In this document: positions 32,344 to 40,859 of the stretch, one piece after another
Numbering within the stretch: the first letter of the stretch is position 1
How the letters are laid out: each line of letters starts with the position of its first letter
NCBI RefSeq assembly: GCF_011761185.1
Contig: NZ_JAAOYM010000001.1
Span: forward strand, 4,712,001-4,776,000
Direction: 5' to 3'
Length of the DNA: 64,000 nt
Origin: Saccharomonospora amisosensis
GTDB taxonomy: Bacteria > Actinomycetota > Actinomycetes > Mycobacteriales > Pseudonocardiaceae
Program-made: the position numbers and the translations under genes
Notes under the pieces: generated by a model
What the model saw: the letters and a program-made list of their open reading frames with translations, nothing else
The model's database searches: none
Told to the model about the DNA's origin: nothing

Positions 32344-35340
32344 TCAGGTGTACTCGACGGTCCGGTTGTCGGGACGCACCTCGGACAGCAGTGTCGCGGT
32401 TCGCGCGATCCACGTCGGAGAGCCGAGTTGGCCGAACATCTGCTCAGCGCGACCGAGATGGGTAGTCGCGGCCGCCGAGTTGCCCCTGGCCAACTCCACC
32501 TCCCCGAGCGTGTAGAGCGACTTCGCCTCCACCAGTCGCTCGCCCAGCTGTGACGCCAGTTCGCAGGCATGCAGCAGGGTTCGCTCGGCCCCTTCCAACC
32601 TGCCCTCGCGGTAGCGGACCCTGCCGAGTTCGCACAGCGCGTGCGCTTCCCCGATCCCGTCGCCGGAGGCCCGCACGATGCGCAGCACCCGATGCAACTC
32701 CTGGCGGGCCGCTTCCAGTTCGCCCAGCTGTAGGTGCAGTGCCGCGAAGCTGAACAGGACCTGCGCCTCCACCCGCACACACCGCCTTCGGCGTGCGATG
32801 TCGAGCGCCTGATCGAGGAGTTCACGGGCATGGTCGTGCTCGCCGACCTCGATCCAGTGGCCCGCTTGGCTTCGCATGACGTGCGCGACGCCGACCTCGT
32901 CCCCGACCTGGTTCAGCAGCCGCAGCGCCTCGTCGTACTTCGCCATCATCGCGGTGTCGTCACCGACCAGCCGATCGACGTATGCGGCGTTTCGCAGCAC
33001 CAGCGCGATGCCGTGGTCGTGCCGCTGCGCCTCGAATATCGTCCTGGCGTCCCGAAAGCACTGTTGGGCGTCGCCGAGTTGCCCCTTGAACATGTGCATC
33101 GTGCCCATCGAGTACAGCGAGGCGGCCACACCCGTCCGGTTGCCTGCCCGCTCGGCGGCCTGGAGCGCGGCCGCAACCACCTCACGCCAGTCGTCGAAGT
33201 AGCCCTTCGTCTCGAACAGCACCACGCAGGTCAGCGCTAGGTCCCAGGCCAGTTCGGCGAGACCTTCGCGAGCCGCCTGCCGTACCGCCGCCACGAGTGC
33301 CGGTCGCTCGGTGTCCAGCCAGTGCATCGGGTCCGTGATCGAGGTGACCTCGAGGTCGTCGTGCGCAGGCCACCTCGTTCCGCTGCCGTGGATGGTCGTG
33401 TAGTCGCCGCCGTACAGTTCGCGGTGCGCGGTTTCCGCGAGTTTGAGCCAGCCGCCGGTGGCGCGTTCCAGCGCCGCCAGCCGTTCGGCGGGTTCTTCGG
33501 TGTCGTGTAGTACCTCGCCTGCGTAAACCCGAACGAGTTCGTGGAGCCGATAGCGGGTTCCGCGCGCGTCGCGGTACTCGATGACGTCCAGCACCTGCGC
33601 GTCGACCAGGTTCTCCAGCAGTCGCTCCGCCACCGTGGGGCGCACGTCGAGCAGCGCCGCGGCGATCCACGTCGGCAGGTCGGGCGTGTCGACGAGCGCG
33701 AGCAGGCGGAACAACCGTTTGGTCTGCTCGTCGAGGCTGCCGTAGGTCAGCGCGATATTCGACCGCACCTCCGCACCCCGGTGTTCCAGTTCGTCCAGTC
33801 GGCCGCGCTCGTCACGCAGTCTGGAAACCAGCCGAGCGATCGGCCAGTTCTCGCGGGACGCCAGCCGCCCACCCGCGATCCGAATGGCGAGGGGTAGGCC
33901 GTCACAGGCACTGGCCAACTCGGCGGCGGCGTCGCTGTCCTCGTGCACGCGCCGGGTGCCGATGATGCCCGCGAGCATTTCGACCGACTCGCTGGGATCG
34001 AGCGGTCCGAGTGGCACGTGCCGAGCGCCGTGCAACCCGCTCAGCATGCTTCGGCTGGTGACGATGACCGCGCACGTCGAACTGCCCGGGATGAGCGGTT
34101 TGAGCTGTTCCTCGGAAACCGCGTCGTCAAGGACGATGAGCACTCGGCGCTGTGCGAGAAAACTGCAGTAGAGATCGCGCCGGACCTGCGGGTCGTCAGG
34201 AAGCTCCCGGCCGTAGCCGCCCAGCGCGAAAAGAAAGTGTGACAGCGGTGACGGGTCACACCGAGGGGAGCGCATTCCTTGCAGGTCCGCGTAAAGCACC
34301 CCGTCAGGGAACTGATCGCTCAGTTCGTGCGCGACGCGCACCGCCAGACTCGACTTGCCGACACCGCCTCGGCCGTAGAGGGCGACGACAGGAACGGCGT
34401 TGCGCGCCTCAGTTCCCGCCGACGAGGTCAGGAAACCCACTATTCGTGCTGTCTCGCGGTGACGCCCCGTGAAGTCCGCGACACCACTGGGCAGCTGCTG
34501 CGGTACGGGCCAGCTCCGGCGACCGCCGTGGCCGGAGGTGTGGTTCAGCTGCGTCCTCGGCTGCGCGGACCAGGAACCCGCCGACTGCTCACCCAGCAGC
34601 ACGGGATCACGGTTCAGAATCGCCGTCTCCAGTGACTGGAGTTCCGCGCACGGCTCCACACCGACGTCGCGGATCAGCACGGCTCGGGCGTCTCGATATG
34701 CCTCCAGGGCCTCGACCTGGCGGCCCGACCGGTACAGCGCGAGCATGAGGAAGCCGTACAGCCGTTCCCTGCTCGGGTGCTGGCCGATCAGCGTGTGGAG
34801 CTCGGCCACCAGCTCCGCATGGCGGCCCAGTTCGAGATCGAGCTGGATGCGCTCCTCGATCGCGCTCATCCGCTGCTCGTCGAGGCCGGTCGCGCCGCGC
34901 CGGACGACGTCGCTTTCCATGCCGCACAATGCGGGGCCGCGCCACAGGGAGAGCGCCGCGCGCAGGGCCGAAGCGCCGCTCTCCCGCTCACCCCGCGCGA
35001 TAGTGGCGCGTGCCGTCTCAAGTTGAGCCAGGAAGGTGAGGCTGTCCACCTCTGCCACACCGAACTCGAGGCAGTAGCCGGCAGCGTGGGTCCGGATTGT
35101 GCCGACATGCCCGCTGCTGTCGAGCAGCTTCCGCAACCGGGAAACGCAGATCTGGATCTGGCTACGTGACGTAGCCGGTGGGTCGAGACTCCACACCGCC
35201 TCGATGAGTTGGTCGATGGAGGTCACCCTGTTGACGTTGAGGCCGAGGACGGCGAGAACGATTTGCTGTCGCGGACCGCCCAATCGAACCGGTTGGCCAC
35301 CCTTGTCGGTCAATTCCATCGCGCCGAGAAGTCGTAGCAC
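32344..35340 (-). CDS. SARP/AfsR-family regulator with NB-ARC and TPR domains
   Basis: A 998-residue pathway activator. Residues 1-100 are an OmpR-type DNA-binding domain (VRLGGPRQQIVLAVLGLNVNR); ~100-250 a bacterial transcriptional activation domain. Next comes an NB-ARC ATPase with Walker A YGRGGVGKSS (~322) and Walker B RVLIVLDDAV. The C-terminal third is TPR repeats. This is the large AfsR/RedD-like architecture found with antibiotic clusters. GTG start behind AAAGGGGG. It probably activates the downstream 12-gene operon. A CRP-type palindrome lies about 100 nt upstream. Confidence 0.93.
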   Translation of the reverse strand: MLRLLGAMELTDKGGQPVRLGGPRQQIVLAVLGLNVNRVTSIDQLIEAVWSLDPPATSRSQIQICVSRLRKLLDSSGHVGTIRTHAAGYCLEFGVAEVDSLTFLAQLETARATIARGERESGASALRAALSLWRGPALCGMESDVVRRGATGLDEQRMSAIEERIQLDLELGRHAELVAELHTLIGQHPSRERLYGFLMLALYRSGRQVEALEAYRDARAVLIRDVGVEPCAELQSLETAILNRDPVLLGEQSAGSWSAQPRTQLNHTSGHGGRRSWPVPQQLPSGVADFTGRHRETARIVGFLTSSAGTEARNAVPVVALYGRGGVGKSSLAVRVAHELSDQFPDGVLYADLQGMRSPRCDPSPLSHFLFALGGYGRELPDDPQVRRDLYCSFLAQRRVLIVLDDAVSEEQLKPLIPGSSTCAVIVTSRSMLSGLHGARHVPLGPLDPSESVEMLAGIIGTRRVHEDSDAAAELASACDGLPLAIRIAGGRLASRENWPIARLVSRLRDERGRLDELEHRGAEVRSNIALTYGSLDEQTKRLFRLLALVDTPDLPTWIAAALLDVRPTVAERLLENLVDAQVLDVIEYRDARGTRYRLHELVRVYAGEVLHDTEEPAERLAALERATGGWLKLAETAHRELYGGDYTTIHGSGTRWPAHDDLEVTSITDPMHWLDTERPALVAAVRQAAREGLAELAWDLALTCVVLFETKGYFDDWREVVAAALQAAERAGNRTGVAASLYSMGTMHMFKGQLGDAQQCFRDARTIFEAQRHDHGIALVLRNAAYVDRLVGDDTAMMAKYDEALRLLNQVGDEVGVAHVMRSQAGHWIEVGEHDHARELLDQALDIARRRRCVRVEAQVLFSFAALHLQLGELEAARQELHRVLRIVRASGDGIGEAHALCELGRVRYREGRLEGAERTLLHACELASQLGERLVEAKSLYTLGEVELARGNSAAATTHLGRAEQMFGQLGSPTWIARTATLLSEVRPDNRTVEYT

Positions 35341-35437
35341 CCGGCCCCCTTTTGGCGCAAATTCCGGACCAGATTATCGCCGACGAGAATTTTTGCAGGA
35401 GAGTCGAACACAGTCCACGCACAATAACACCTGCTGT

Positions 35438-35453
35438 TGTGATGTATATCACA
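35438..35453. promoter_or_regulatory. Perfect CRP/FNR-type palindrome upstream of SARP
   Basis: TGTGA-TGTATA-TCACA is a perfect match to the cAMP-receptor-protein consensus TGTGA-N6-TCACA, also used by actinobacterial Crp. It lies 98 nt before the SARP start in a locally AT-rich region. It suggests that carbon or energy state feeds into expression of the cluster activator. Confidence 0.65.
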
Positions 35454-35493
35454 TAGTAGACTGTTCGGCCGATAGCCACCCTCCGGCTCGCCG

Positions 35494-35709
35494 ATGCCCG
35501 CCGAGCCAAGAAGACGCAGGAGCACGGCAAGGTCGGACGTCCCTGCCCCGCCCGAGCAGACGGAAGCAACGCAGGCGACGCCGGATGTTCACTCCAATGA
35601 AGCGTCTGCCGTGCCCGCCACGCCGATATCGTCCGGCACAGCCCTTTCGGCAACACAAACCATCGCCGCCGAGTGGGCAAATAATCACTCGGGAAAATCA
35701 ATTATCTGA
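35494..35709 (+). CDS. Possible 71-residue small protein, divergent from SARP
   Basis: A 71-codon frame rich in Ala, Pro, Ser and Thr, with a C-terminus ending EWANNHSGKSII. A hairpin follows 20 nt after the stop. Against it: no Shine-Dalgarno is visible and third-position GC is much lower than in neighbouring genes. It could be a leader-type peptide gene or chance. Low confidence. Confidence 0.25.
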   Translation: MPAEPRRRRSTARSDVPAPPEQTEATQATPDVHSNEASAVPATPISSGTALSATQTIAAEWANNHSGKSII

Positions 35710-35729
35710 GCGCGCCCCATGGAGATTGA

Positions 35730-35752
35730 GATTGTCGCGGGGCACGACAATC
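35730..35752 (+). terminator. Hairpin downstream of 35494-35709
   Basis: GATTGTCG and CGACAATC form a perfect 8-bp stem with a 7-nt loop. There is no U-tract. It could terminate a transcript running rightward from the SARP divergent region. Confidence 0.4.
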
Positions 35753-35920
35753 CTCGATGATCCGGTTACCAGTGATCCAGTCCCGTGGCACCGGCCCTCA
35801 CGGCAGCGACGGCGGGGCAGGCCGAGGCGTCGCCGAAGTTCATTCGGGCGGGGTGTCGTGTTCGGCGGCCTTCGTTCGACGCACTGGTGACAGCAACCGC
35901 GAGCAAGCAAGGAGCAACCC

Positions 35921-36493
35921 ATGCGCACCCTGATCACCACCGCGTTCGTCTCGCTCGACGGCGTCATCGAGGGGCCCGGCGGCGAACCTGGCTACCGCAA
36001 CTCAGGCTGGACCTTCAACGACATCGAGTTCGACGAGGCGGCCTACGGGCTGAAGGGTCGCGAGCAGAACGAGGCCACGGCCATGCTGCTGGGGCGAGTC
36101 AGCTACGAGGCGTTCTCCCCGGTGTGGCCCAACATGACCGAGGAGTTCCCCGGCTACAACGCGATGCCGAAGTACGTGGTTTCCACCACGCTGGGCGAGC
36201 AGGACCTGGTGTCCAACTGGGGCGAGATCAGCATCCTGCGTTCGCTGGACGACGTCGCCGCGCTCAAGCGAACCGAGGGCGGGCCGATCATCGTCCACGG
36301 CAGCGCCACCTTGAACCGGAACCTGTCCGACGCCGGCCTGATCGACCGCTACCACCTGCTGGTCTTCCCTGTCCTGCTCGGTGCGGGCAAGCGGCTGTTC
36401 AGCGACGCCGACAGGGACAAGCAGAACCTCAAGCTCGTCGAGAGCGAGTCCTACGGCAACGGAATCCAGAAGCTGGTCTACGACGTCCGCTGA
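35921..36493 (+). CDS. Dihydrofolate reductase-like (RibD C-terminal domain) protein
   Basis: A 190-residue protein of the YyaP/RibD C-terminal family: TTAFVSLDGVIEGPGGE at the N-terminus, MLLGRVSYEAFSPVWP, PKYVVSTTL, GPIIVHGSATLNRNL and FPVLLGAGKRLF. These NADPH-binding proteins resemble DHFR in fold; most have no assigned substrate. The ribosome binding site CAAGGAGCAACCC precedes the ATG. It is monocistronic and lies outside the biosynthetic cluster by strand. Confidence 0.88.
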   Translation: MRTLITTAFVSLDGVIEGPGGEPGYRNSGWTFNDIEFDEAAYGLKGREQNEATAMLLGRVSYEAFSPVWPNMTEEFPGYNAMPKYVVSTTLGEQDLVSNWGEISILRSLDDVAALKRTEGGPIIVHGSATLNRNLSDAGLIDRYHLLVFPVLLGAGKRLFSDADRDKQNLKLVESESYGNGIQKLVYDVR

Positions 36494-36508
36494 CCGGTCC
36501 GGTGGGGC

Positions 36509-36576
36509 CGGCTCCGTGACTACTCGAGCTGGACTACTCGAGCTGGTCACGGGGCCGAATGGACATGGCGGGTGAG
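36509..36576. repeat. Decayed copy of the tRNA-Tyr attachment region (att scar)
   Basis: CTGGTCACGGGGCCGA (36543-36558) and TGGCGGGTGAG (36566-36576) match, in the same order, the terminator stem and the 3' end of tRNA-Tyr in the AICE direct repeats. The left terminator arm is also present as CGGCTCCGTGAC (36509-36520), with one C-to-T change that still pairs. The spacer is 7 nt where the intact copies have 11. This looks like the remnant of an older att site. Confidence 0.55.
36518..36545. repeat. Tandem 14-bp duplication in the scar
   Basis: GACTACTCGAGCTG occurs twice head to tail in the loop of the scar hairpin. It replaces the 10-nt loop of the intact terminator. Confidence 0.8.
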
Positions 36577-36626
36577 CCGTGCGATTCCAGGGAAGACCTG
36601 GTGCCCACGTACTACGGTTCATCCCC

Positions 36627-37556
36627 ATGCTGGAAGCCATCCTGGGTGTCGCCGGGACCATTGTCGCGGCTGTTATCGGCGGCTTCGTGGTCATCCGCAC
36701 CCGAGGGCCCCGGTTCGTGAAACCGGAACTGGTGGATGTCGCCTTCGCTCCCTCGTCGGTCGCGGACACCGCCGCGACCGACGAGGTCGAAGTACGTGGC
36801 GAAACACCCGGCCACGGCTACTGCGTCCTCGACGTCAAGCTCAGGAATCCCGGCGAACAACCCGTCTTCGTCGTTCGCGCCGCCCTCGAGATTCTGAATG
36901 CGCGCGTGGTCCCGCGGTGGAAGGTGCCCGACATCGCCCACTACATCACGGCGACGGAGATGGTCTCCGCGAACTATGACGTGCGCCTGCCAATTCCCGG
37001 ACGGCAGTTCAACCCCTCGGTAAGACACGACCTGTCCCAGGTCGTCCCGCCCACCGGGGTCGATCGTTTCCAGATCCGGCTCGGCCTCGCAGGCTACGAG
37101 AAGCGATACCGAGAGGCAGGGGTGCACTTCAATGTGCTCTACCGCTTGGTGCTTCGCCTCAGCTACGGCGGAGGCCATGCAGATCTCGTCTCACGGCCGA
37201 TTGTCGTCGGCGTTCCCCTACCGCCGCACGTCGCTTCCGCCGAAGAGGTGCGGGCGCGGTTGACCAGGTACGCCGAACAGATCGCCGAGTTCAACCGCCT
37301 GCCGTACCTCCAGAAACTGGACAGAGTGCCGACCAAATGGGGCGACAACTACCAAGCCTGGGCGCCACGAGAATCACTGGCGATGTATTTCGAGCGCGAG
37401 GAATACCGGCTGCGCAGCCTCATCGAGTTCGGGCAACTGCCCGGGGTCCGCGACCCAGCGCTGGAACACGCGCTCGAAACCGCGAGCACGCTGCTGCAGG
37501 AACTACCTCGGCTGCGCGCTGAGTTCCTGCCACGATTCGGCAGGGAAACCCGGTAG
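36627..37556 (+). CDS. Hypothetical membrane-anchored protein
   Basis: About 309 residues. One N-terminal transmembrane helix (LGVAGTIVAAVIGGFVV) is followed by a basic stop-transfer and a soluble domain that begins with a beta-rich region (VRGETPGHGYCVLDVKLRNPGEQPVFVVRAALEIL is its centre, described in parts) and ends in a helical tail. I recognise no family. The start could be 36627 or an in-frame GTG at 36579; the first puts the membrane helix at the N-terminus. It lies between the att scar and the AICE. Confidence 0.65.
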   Translation: MLEAILGVAGTIVAAVIGGFVVIRTRGPRFVKPELVDVAFAPSSVADTAATDEVEVRGETPGHGYCVLDVKLRNPGEQPVFVVRAALEILNARVVPRWKVPDIAHYITATEMVSANYDVRLPIPGRQFNPSVRHDLSQVVPPTGVDRFQIRLGLAGYEKRYREAGVHFNVLYRLVLRLSYGGGHADLVSRPIVVGVPLPPHVASAEEVRARLTRYAEQIAEFNRLPYLQKLDRVPTKWGDNYQAWAPRESLAMYFEREEYRLRSLIEFGQLPGVRDPALEHALETASTLLQELPRLRAEFLPRFGRETR

Positions 37557-37903
37557 CACGAAGCGTGCGCACTGCGACCACTGCGGCAGGTCGCCCCGTA
37601 GCGGACACAGCCACTACATCCCGCATCCGCTACGCATGCAGCGGAGTCCCGAAAACCCCGACAACCGCATTCGACGCCTCGATAGCGTACGTCCGCTGCG
37701 CGAGAGCACGTCCGGCAGATCGGCCACGAGCTGAGCGCCTCGGTGAGGTCCCGACCAGTTACTACCCGTTCGTGTATCCGCCAGCAGGGCGGGTACGCCA
37801 TTGAGATGACTCAGTTTCACGGCGTTGGGTGGGCGTCCTCAGAGCACCACAACTTGCGCGTGCGCGGGCCAACGATACGAGAATCTCGAAGAGGAGCAGG
37901 ACT
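37557..37903. other. Gap without recognised gene
   Basis: 347 bp between two hypothetical genes. Short frames on both strands lack ribosome binding sites and family features. The last 25 bases form the leader of the next gene. Confidence 0.4.
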
Positions 37904-38656
37904 GTGACTCACAGTGAGCACGAGGCCGAGCACTCGGCACAACACTTCCCAAGTGACCCATCACCTCCCCAGGACAAATTCGATCACGCCGATCTTATTC
38001 AAAGCGCCGTCCGGATCGATCGAGCAATCAAGCAACGACGGGACACCGACGTTCAACTGGTCAACTGGTGGTTGTACTTTCTATTACTCTCCTGGATTAC
38101 CCTCGGTATTTACTCGATCTACCTGTTCTTTGTGCGAATATCCAGGATCGACAATTTCAGCCAGCGCAAACATGCCTACTACAGCGCGCTGCTCGAATGG
38201 ACCGGAAGGGAAGCCGCCGCAAGAAACAGGCAGGACATTGCGCGCCAGGAGTTGGCCGACCTGGGCCAACACGTTTCACTCGCGTACCAGCGCGAGCTCC
38301 GCCCGATCAAGGCCGGCCTCTCGTTCGTACTGACGCTTCTGACCGTCGGAATCTACTACTTCTTCGTGCTCTACCGACTGAACCGGTACTGGTGGGATGC
38401 CCAGCTGGTGGAACAAGACTTCGACGACAAGCTCAGTCAAGTCTGGACGAAGCTCGGAATAATAAATTATCCGCTGAATTTCGAAGTCGACCAACACAAG
38501 CGACGGAGTTACCCTCTCTATCTTATCCTCTCACTATTGACTGGCGGCATATGGGGAGCCGTATGGGACTACCAGATTCACACGGACCCGGACAACCTTT
38601 TCAACGAGTACCATCAGGTGGAAGACAGCGTGCTGCAGACCGTTCGATCGCATTGA
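37904..38656 (+). CDS. DUF4234-like polytopic membrane protein
   Basis: A 250-residue protein with four aromatic-rich helices (WWLYFLLLSWITLGIYSIYLFFV; LSFVLTLLTVGIYYFFVLY; YLILSLLTGGIWGAVWDYQIH) in repeated units ending in a polar loop, the pattern of DUF4234-type proteins. A charged N-terminus is rich in His and Glu. The GTG at 37904 follows GAGGAGCAGGACT. Base composition is less GC-rich than neighbouring genes, consistent with horizontal origin. It lies just left of attL. Confidence 0.7.
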   Translation: MTHSEHEAEHSAQHFPSDPSPPQDKFDHADLIQSAVRIDRAIKQRRDTDVQLVNWWLYFLLLSWITLGIYSIYLFFVRISRIDNFSQRKHAYYSALLEWTGREAAARNRQDIARQELADLGQHVSLAYQRELRPIKAGLSFVLTLLTVGIYYFFVLYRLNRYWWDAQLVEQDFDDKLSQVWTKLGIINYPLNFEVDQHKRRSYPLYLILSLLTGGIWGAVWDYQIHTDPDNLFNEYHQVEDSVLQTVRSH

Positions 38657-38729
38657 GCCGAGTTGTTGGCGGCCTGCACCCGTCCAAACGGACCGTGCAG
38701 TGAGACCTTCACCAGTTGGCTTCGTACCG

Positions 38730-38851
38730 GGACTCAGCCGGACCACACAAGATCGGCCCCGTGACCTGTTTGCACTGGTCACGGGGCCGATTTGCCAGGT
38801 GTGGCGGGTGAGGGATTCGAACCCCCGAAGGCAGAGCCGTCTGATTTACAG
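38730..38851. repeat. attL, 122-bp direct repeat
   Basis: Identical in sequence to 53740-53861. It contains the tRNA-Tyr terminator hairpin (38752-38791) and the 3' 50 nt of the tRNA (38802-38851), ending at the anticodon-loop side sequence TTTACAG. Identity stops at 38852. Confidence 0.92.
38802..38851 (-). pseudogene. tRNA-Tyr 3' fragment
   Basis: It matches the 3' 50 nt of the intact tRNA-Tyr at 53812-53861, including the variable arm, T arm and acceptor. It lacks the D arm and the 5' acceptor strand, so no tRNA can form. It is the chromosomal-side remnant created by integration. Confidence 0.9.
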
Positions 38852-38964
38852 AGTGCCGCGCGGAAGTCGCCTGACCTGCGAGGATTTGCCCCCCACATCA
38901 ACTCTCGGGGTGCATTCGGGGTGAGTCCAGTGGCCAACACGTAGTCGGCAGCAAGAACACGCCT

Positions 38965-39501
38965 TCAAGCCGTATGCCGTTGACCGGCAACACGACGGCC
39001 GAGTCTGACGATCCTCGATACGCTCGGCTGCGGTGGTGTGAAGTCGCTGCCTGAGATGGTCGTGACCTCGTTGACGTCGAACGTCCCCCGCAGACGATCG
39101 AAGTCCGTGCGCTGCCCGGCTGCGAGCACTGCGGTACGGAAGGGCAACTCCGGGAGCACGTCGACCAGTTCTTCTGTGACGACGTTGGGCAGGTTGCCGA
39201 TCAGCACGTCATACGGCAGTTCCCGTACCAACCGCAGGGCGTCGCCCTGGATAACCGTTGCATGGGGAACCTCGCGGCGAAGTGTCTCGATCAACCGCGG
39301 GTCAAGCTCGACCACGGTCAGGCTCTTGCAGGGCGGCATGTTGCGAGCGACCGTTCCGGCCCCGGCACCGACTTCGAGCACCGCGTCGTCGGGCCGGATT
39401 CCTGCCGCTTCGTAGAGCAGCGTCAACTTCTCCGGCGAGACAAGGAAGTACTGTTCGAACATCGGGTCCGCGAGCACGCTCAGTTCGTCGTTGTTCACCA
39501 T
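38965..39501 (-). CDS. KsgA/Erm-like SAM-dependent methyltransferase (short)
   Basis: A 178-residue Rossmann methyltransferase. SAM-binding motif I is LEVGAGAGTVA, acidic motif II is VVELDPRL, and DALRL and DVLIGNLPNVV are motif IV. The order and the NLPx motif resemble rRNA adenine-N6 dimethyltransferases, but the usual NLPY/F aromatic residue is Asn and the C-terminal RNA-binding domain is absent. The target is uncertain (rRNA, other RNA or a small molecule). Overlaps the HTH/TPR gene by 7 nt, so the two are coupled; AICE cargo. Confidence 0.78.
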   Translation of the reverse strand: MVNNDELSVLADPMFEQYFLVSPEKLTLLYEAAGIRPDDAVLEVGAGAGTVARNMPPCKSLTVVELDPRLIETLRREVPHATVIQGDALRLVRELPYDVLIGNLPNVVTEELVDVLPELPFRTAVLAAGQRTDFDRLRGTFDVNEVTTISGSDFTPPQPSVSRIVRLGRRVAGQRHTA

Positions 39502-40742
39502 GCCTCCGTCAGGTCCGCATCGTCCAACGCTATCCCGAGCTGCGCGATTCCGCTCTCGATGTTCGCTGGTACCTTCTGGTATGCCGCGACCTTGGCGATA
39601 GCCTCACGCAACAAAACCTTCGTTCGGGTCGATTCAACCTCGGGAATTAGCGGCAGTAGCGATTTGATGGTCGCCTCGGCATCTGCCCATGTTCCGAGGT
39701 CCACTTGCGCTTGAAGTAGGTAAGCCCGGTGCAGGTACTGGCTTCGGGTTTCGGTTGGTGCGGTGGCTTCTACGGAGCGTTCGAACTCGGCTATCGCAGT
39801 GCTGTCCCGCTGTAAGGATTGGGTGGCCATTGCCTTATGCCAGGCCAGTTCACGATCGTCAATCCACCATGCCCATTCCGGATCATCGTCGCGCACACCT
39901 TCGAGATACAGAGATTCGATCTCGTTGAACAGCGGGATCGCGGACTCGTCTCCTCCCTGTGCGAGTGCCCTTGCCTTCCTGGTCAAGAACAGGGCGCGGA
40001 TACGGGGGGACAGTTCGTAGCCGCCTTCGAGCACGGACCTGGCGATTTGCAGGGCTTCGTGGGGACGGCCCAGCGCCCCCGCGTGCATGCTCGCATTCTG
40101 AAGGGTGAGTAGCTCGATGTTCCGGTCACCGGCGAGGCGGGTGTAGTAGAGCGATTCCTGATTCATTCGGCGAACCAGGTCGTGCTTTTCGGCATCGTAT
40201 GCCAGCCAACCGGCCAACTCGGCTACCTCGCCAGTTAGTGCGTTGAGGTCTTGCTCAAGCGCCGGCTCGTATGCTCCCGTCCCGAGCAAGTTCTGCAGCG
40301 ACTTGAAGAACCGCACCGACATCCGCACGATGTCGGCGGCACCGAAACGGTTGTCCAGCGCGACCAGGTGTTTGAGGTATGCGCGCGCCGACTCAAGATA
40401 TGCGGTGTCGCCGTACTCGACGGCTGCGGGCGGAGCGGTCGGCACGATCAATGGTGATGGCGTCGGCTCCTCGACCAGCCCGAGTGCTTGCGGCGACATC
40501 TCGAAGACGTCGCACAGTTCCTCCTGCCACTCGGTAGCTTTCTTCTTTCCCTGCTCCCACCATCGGTACTGGCGAAGCACGCTCTCCGGCTTCGGCGGCA
40601 TCTGGCCGCGCGCCCGCCGCGCACGCGCGAGCCGCGCACAAACCTCGTTCTGCGACCAACCCTTGGCCGCCCGTGCACGCCTGAGCCTCGTCTGCTCCGC
40701 GTCCCCCAAAGCATCCCCCAACGCCGCGTTTCTCCTGGTCAA
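39495..40742 (-). CDS. HTH/TPR-type transcriptional regulator
   Basis: About 415 residues. The N-terminal XRE-like helix-turn-helix (RLRRARAAKGWSQNEVCARL, YRWWEQGKKK) is followed by a TPR-like helical domain, the architecture of actinobacterial regulators that sense a ligand or peptide. The start is uncertain: TTG at 40742 or a TTG about 20 nt inside, which has AGGAG upstream. Translationally coupled to the methyltransferase, so it probably controls or senses its activity. Confidence 0.8.
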   Translation of the reverse strand: MTRRNAALGDALGDAEQTRLRRARAAKGWSQNEVCARLARARRARGQMPPKPESVLRQYRWWEQGKKKATEWQEELCDVFEMSPQALGLVEEPTPSPLIVPTAPPAAVEYGDTAYLESARAYLKHLVALDNRFGAADIVRMSVRFFKSLQNLLGTGAYEPALEQDLNALTGEVAELAGWLAYDAEKHDLVRRMNQESLYYTRLAGDRNIELLTLQNASMHAGALGRPHEALQIARSVLEGGYELSPRIRALFLTRKARALAQGGDESAIPLFNEIESLYLEGVRDDDPEWAWWIDDRELAWHKAMATQSLQRDSTAIAEFERSVEATAPTETRSQYLHRAYLLQAQVDLGTWADAEATIKSLLPLIPEVESTRTKVLLREAIAKVAAYQKVPANIESGIAQLGIALDDADLTEAW

Positions 40743-40859
40743 ACCGGGGGTGAGTCGACGCCGCGGCTATCGGCTCACCCCCGGCTCATCTACCTGGCCC
40801 GCCCGATTCCGACGACTCTTGATCTCGACAGCGATAACGGATCAACACGGGAGGAACCG

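Larger units (their letters stand above)
20045..35340 (-). other. Carrier-free biosynthetic gene cluster (12-gene operon, SARP, mini-gene)
   Basis: Twelve minus-strand genes from 31999 to 20045 are separated by 78 nt or less, and several overlap. They are preceded by a SARP/NB-ARC regulator. Enzyme classes: ornithine-cyclodeaminase-like, two ATP-grasp, Fe/2OG dioxygenase, SDR, class III aminotransferase, KAS III, acyl-CoA dehydrogenase, hotdog thioesterase, MFS, FemAB-like and BKACE. There is no NRPS, PKS or acyl carrier protein gene. The set implies building an amino acid through a beta-keto/CoA route, hydroxylating it, and joining it by amide bonds. Cluster limits are inferred from strand and spacing. 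Confidence 0.8.

Noticed and set aside
38802-38851. Second functional tRNA-Tyr gene
   Set aside because: Only the 3' half is present. The D arm and 5' acceptor strand are missing, so it is an integration remnant.
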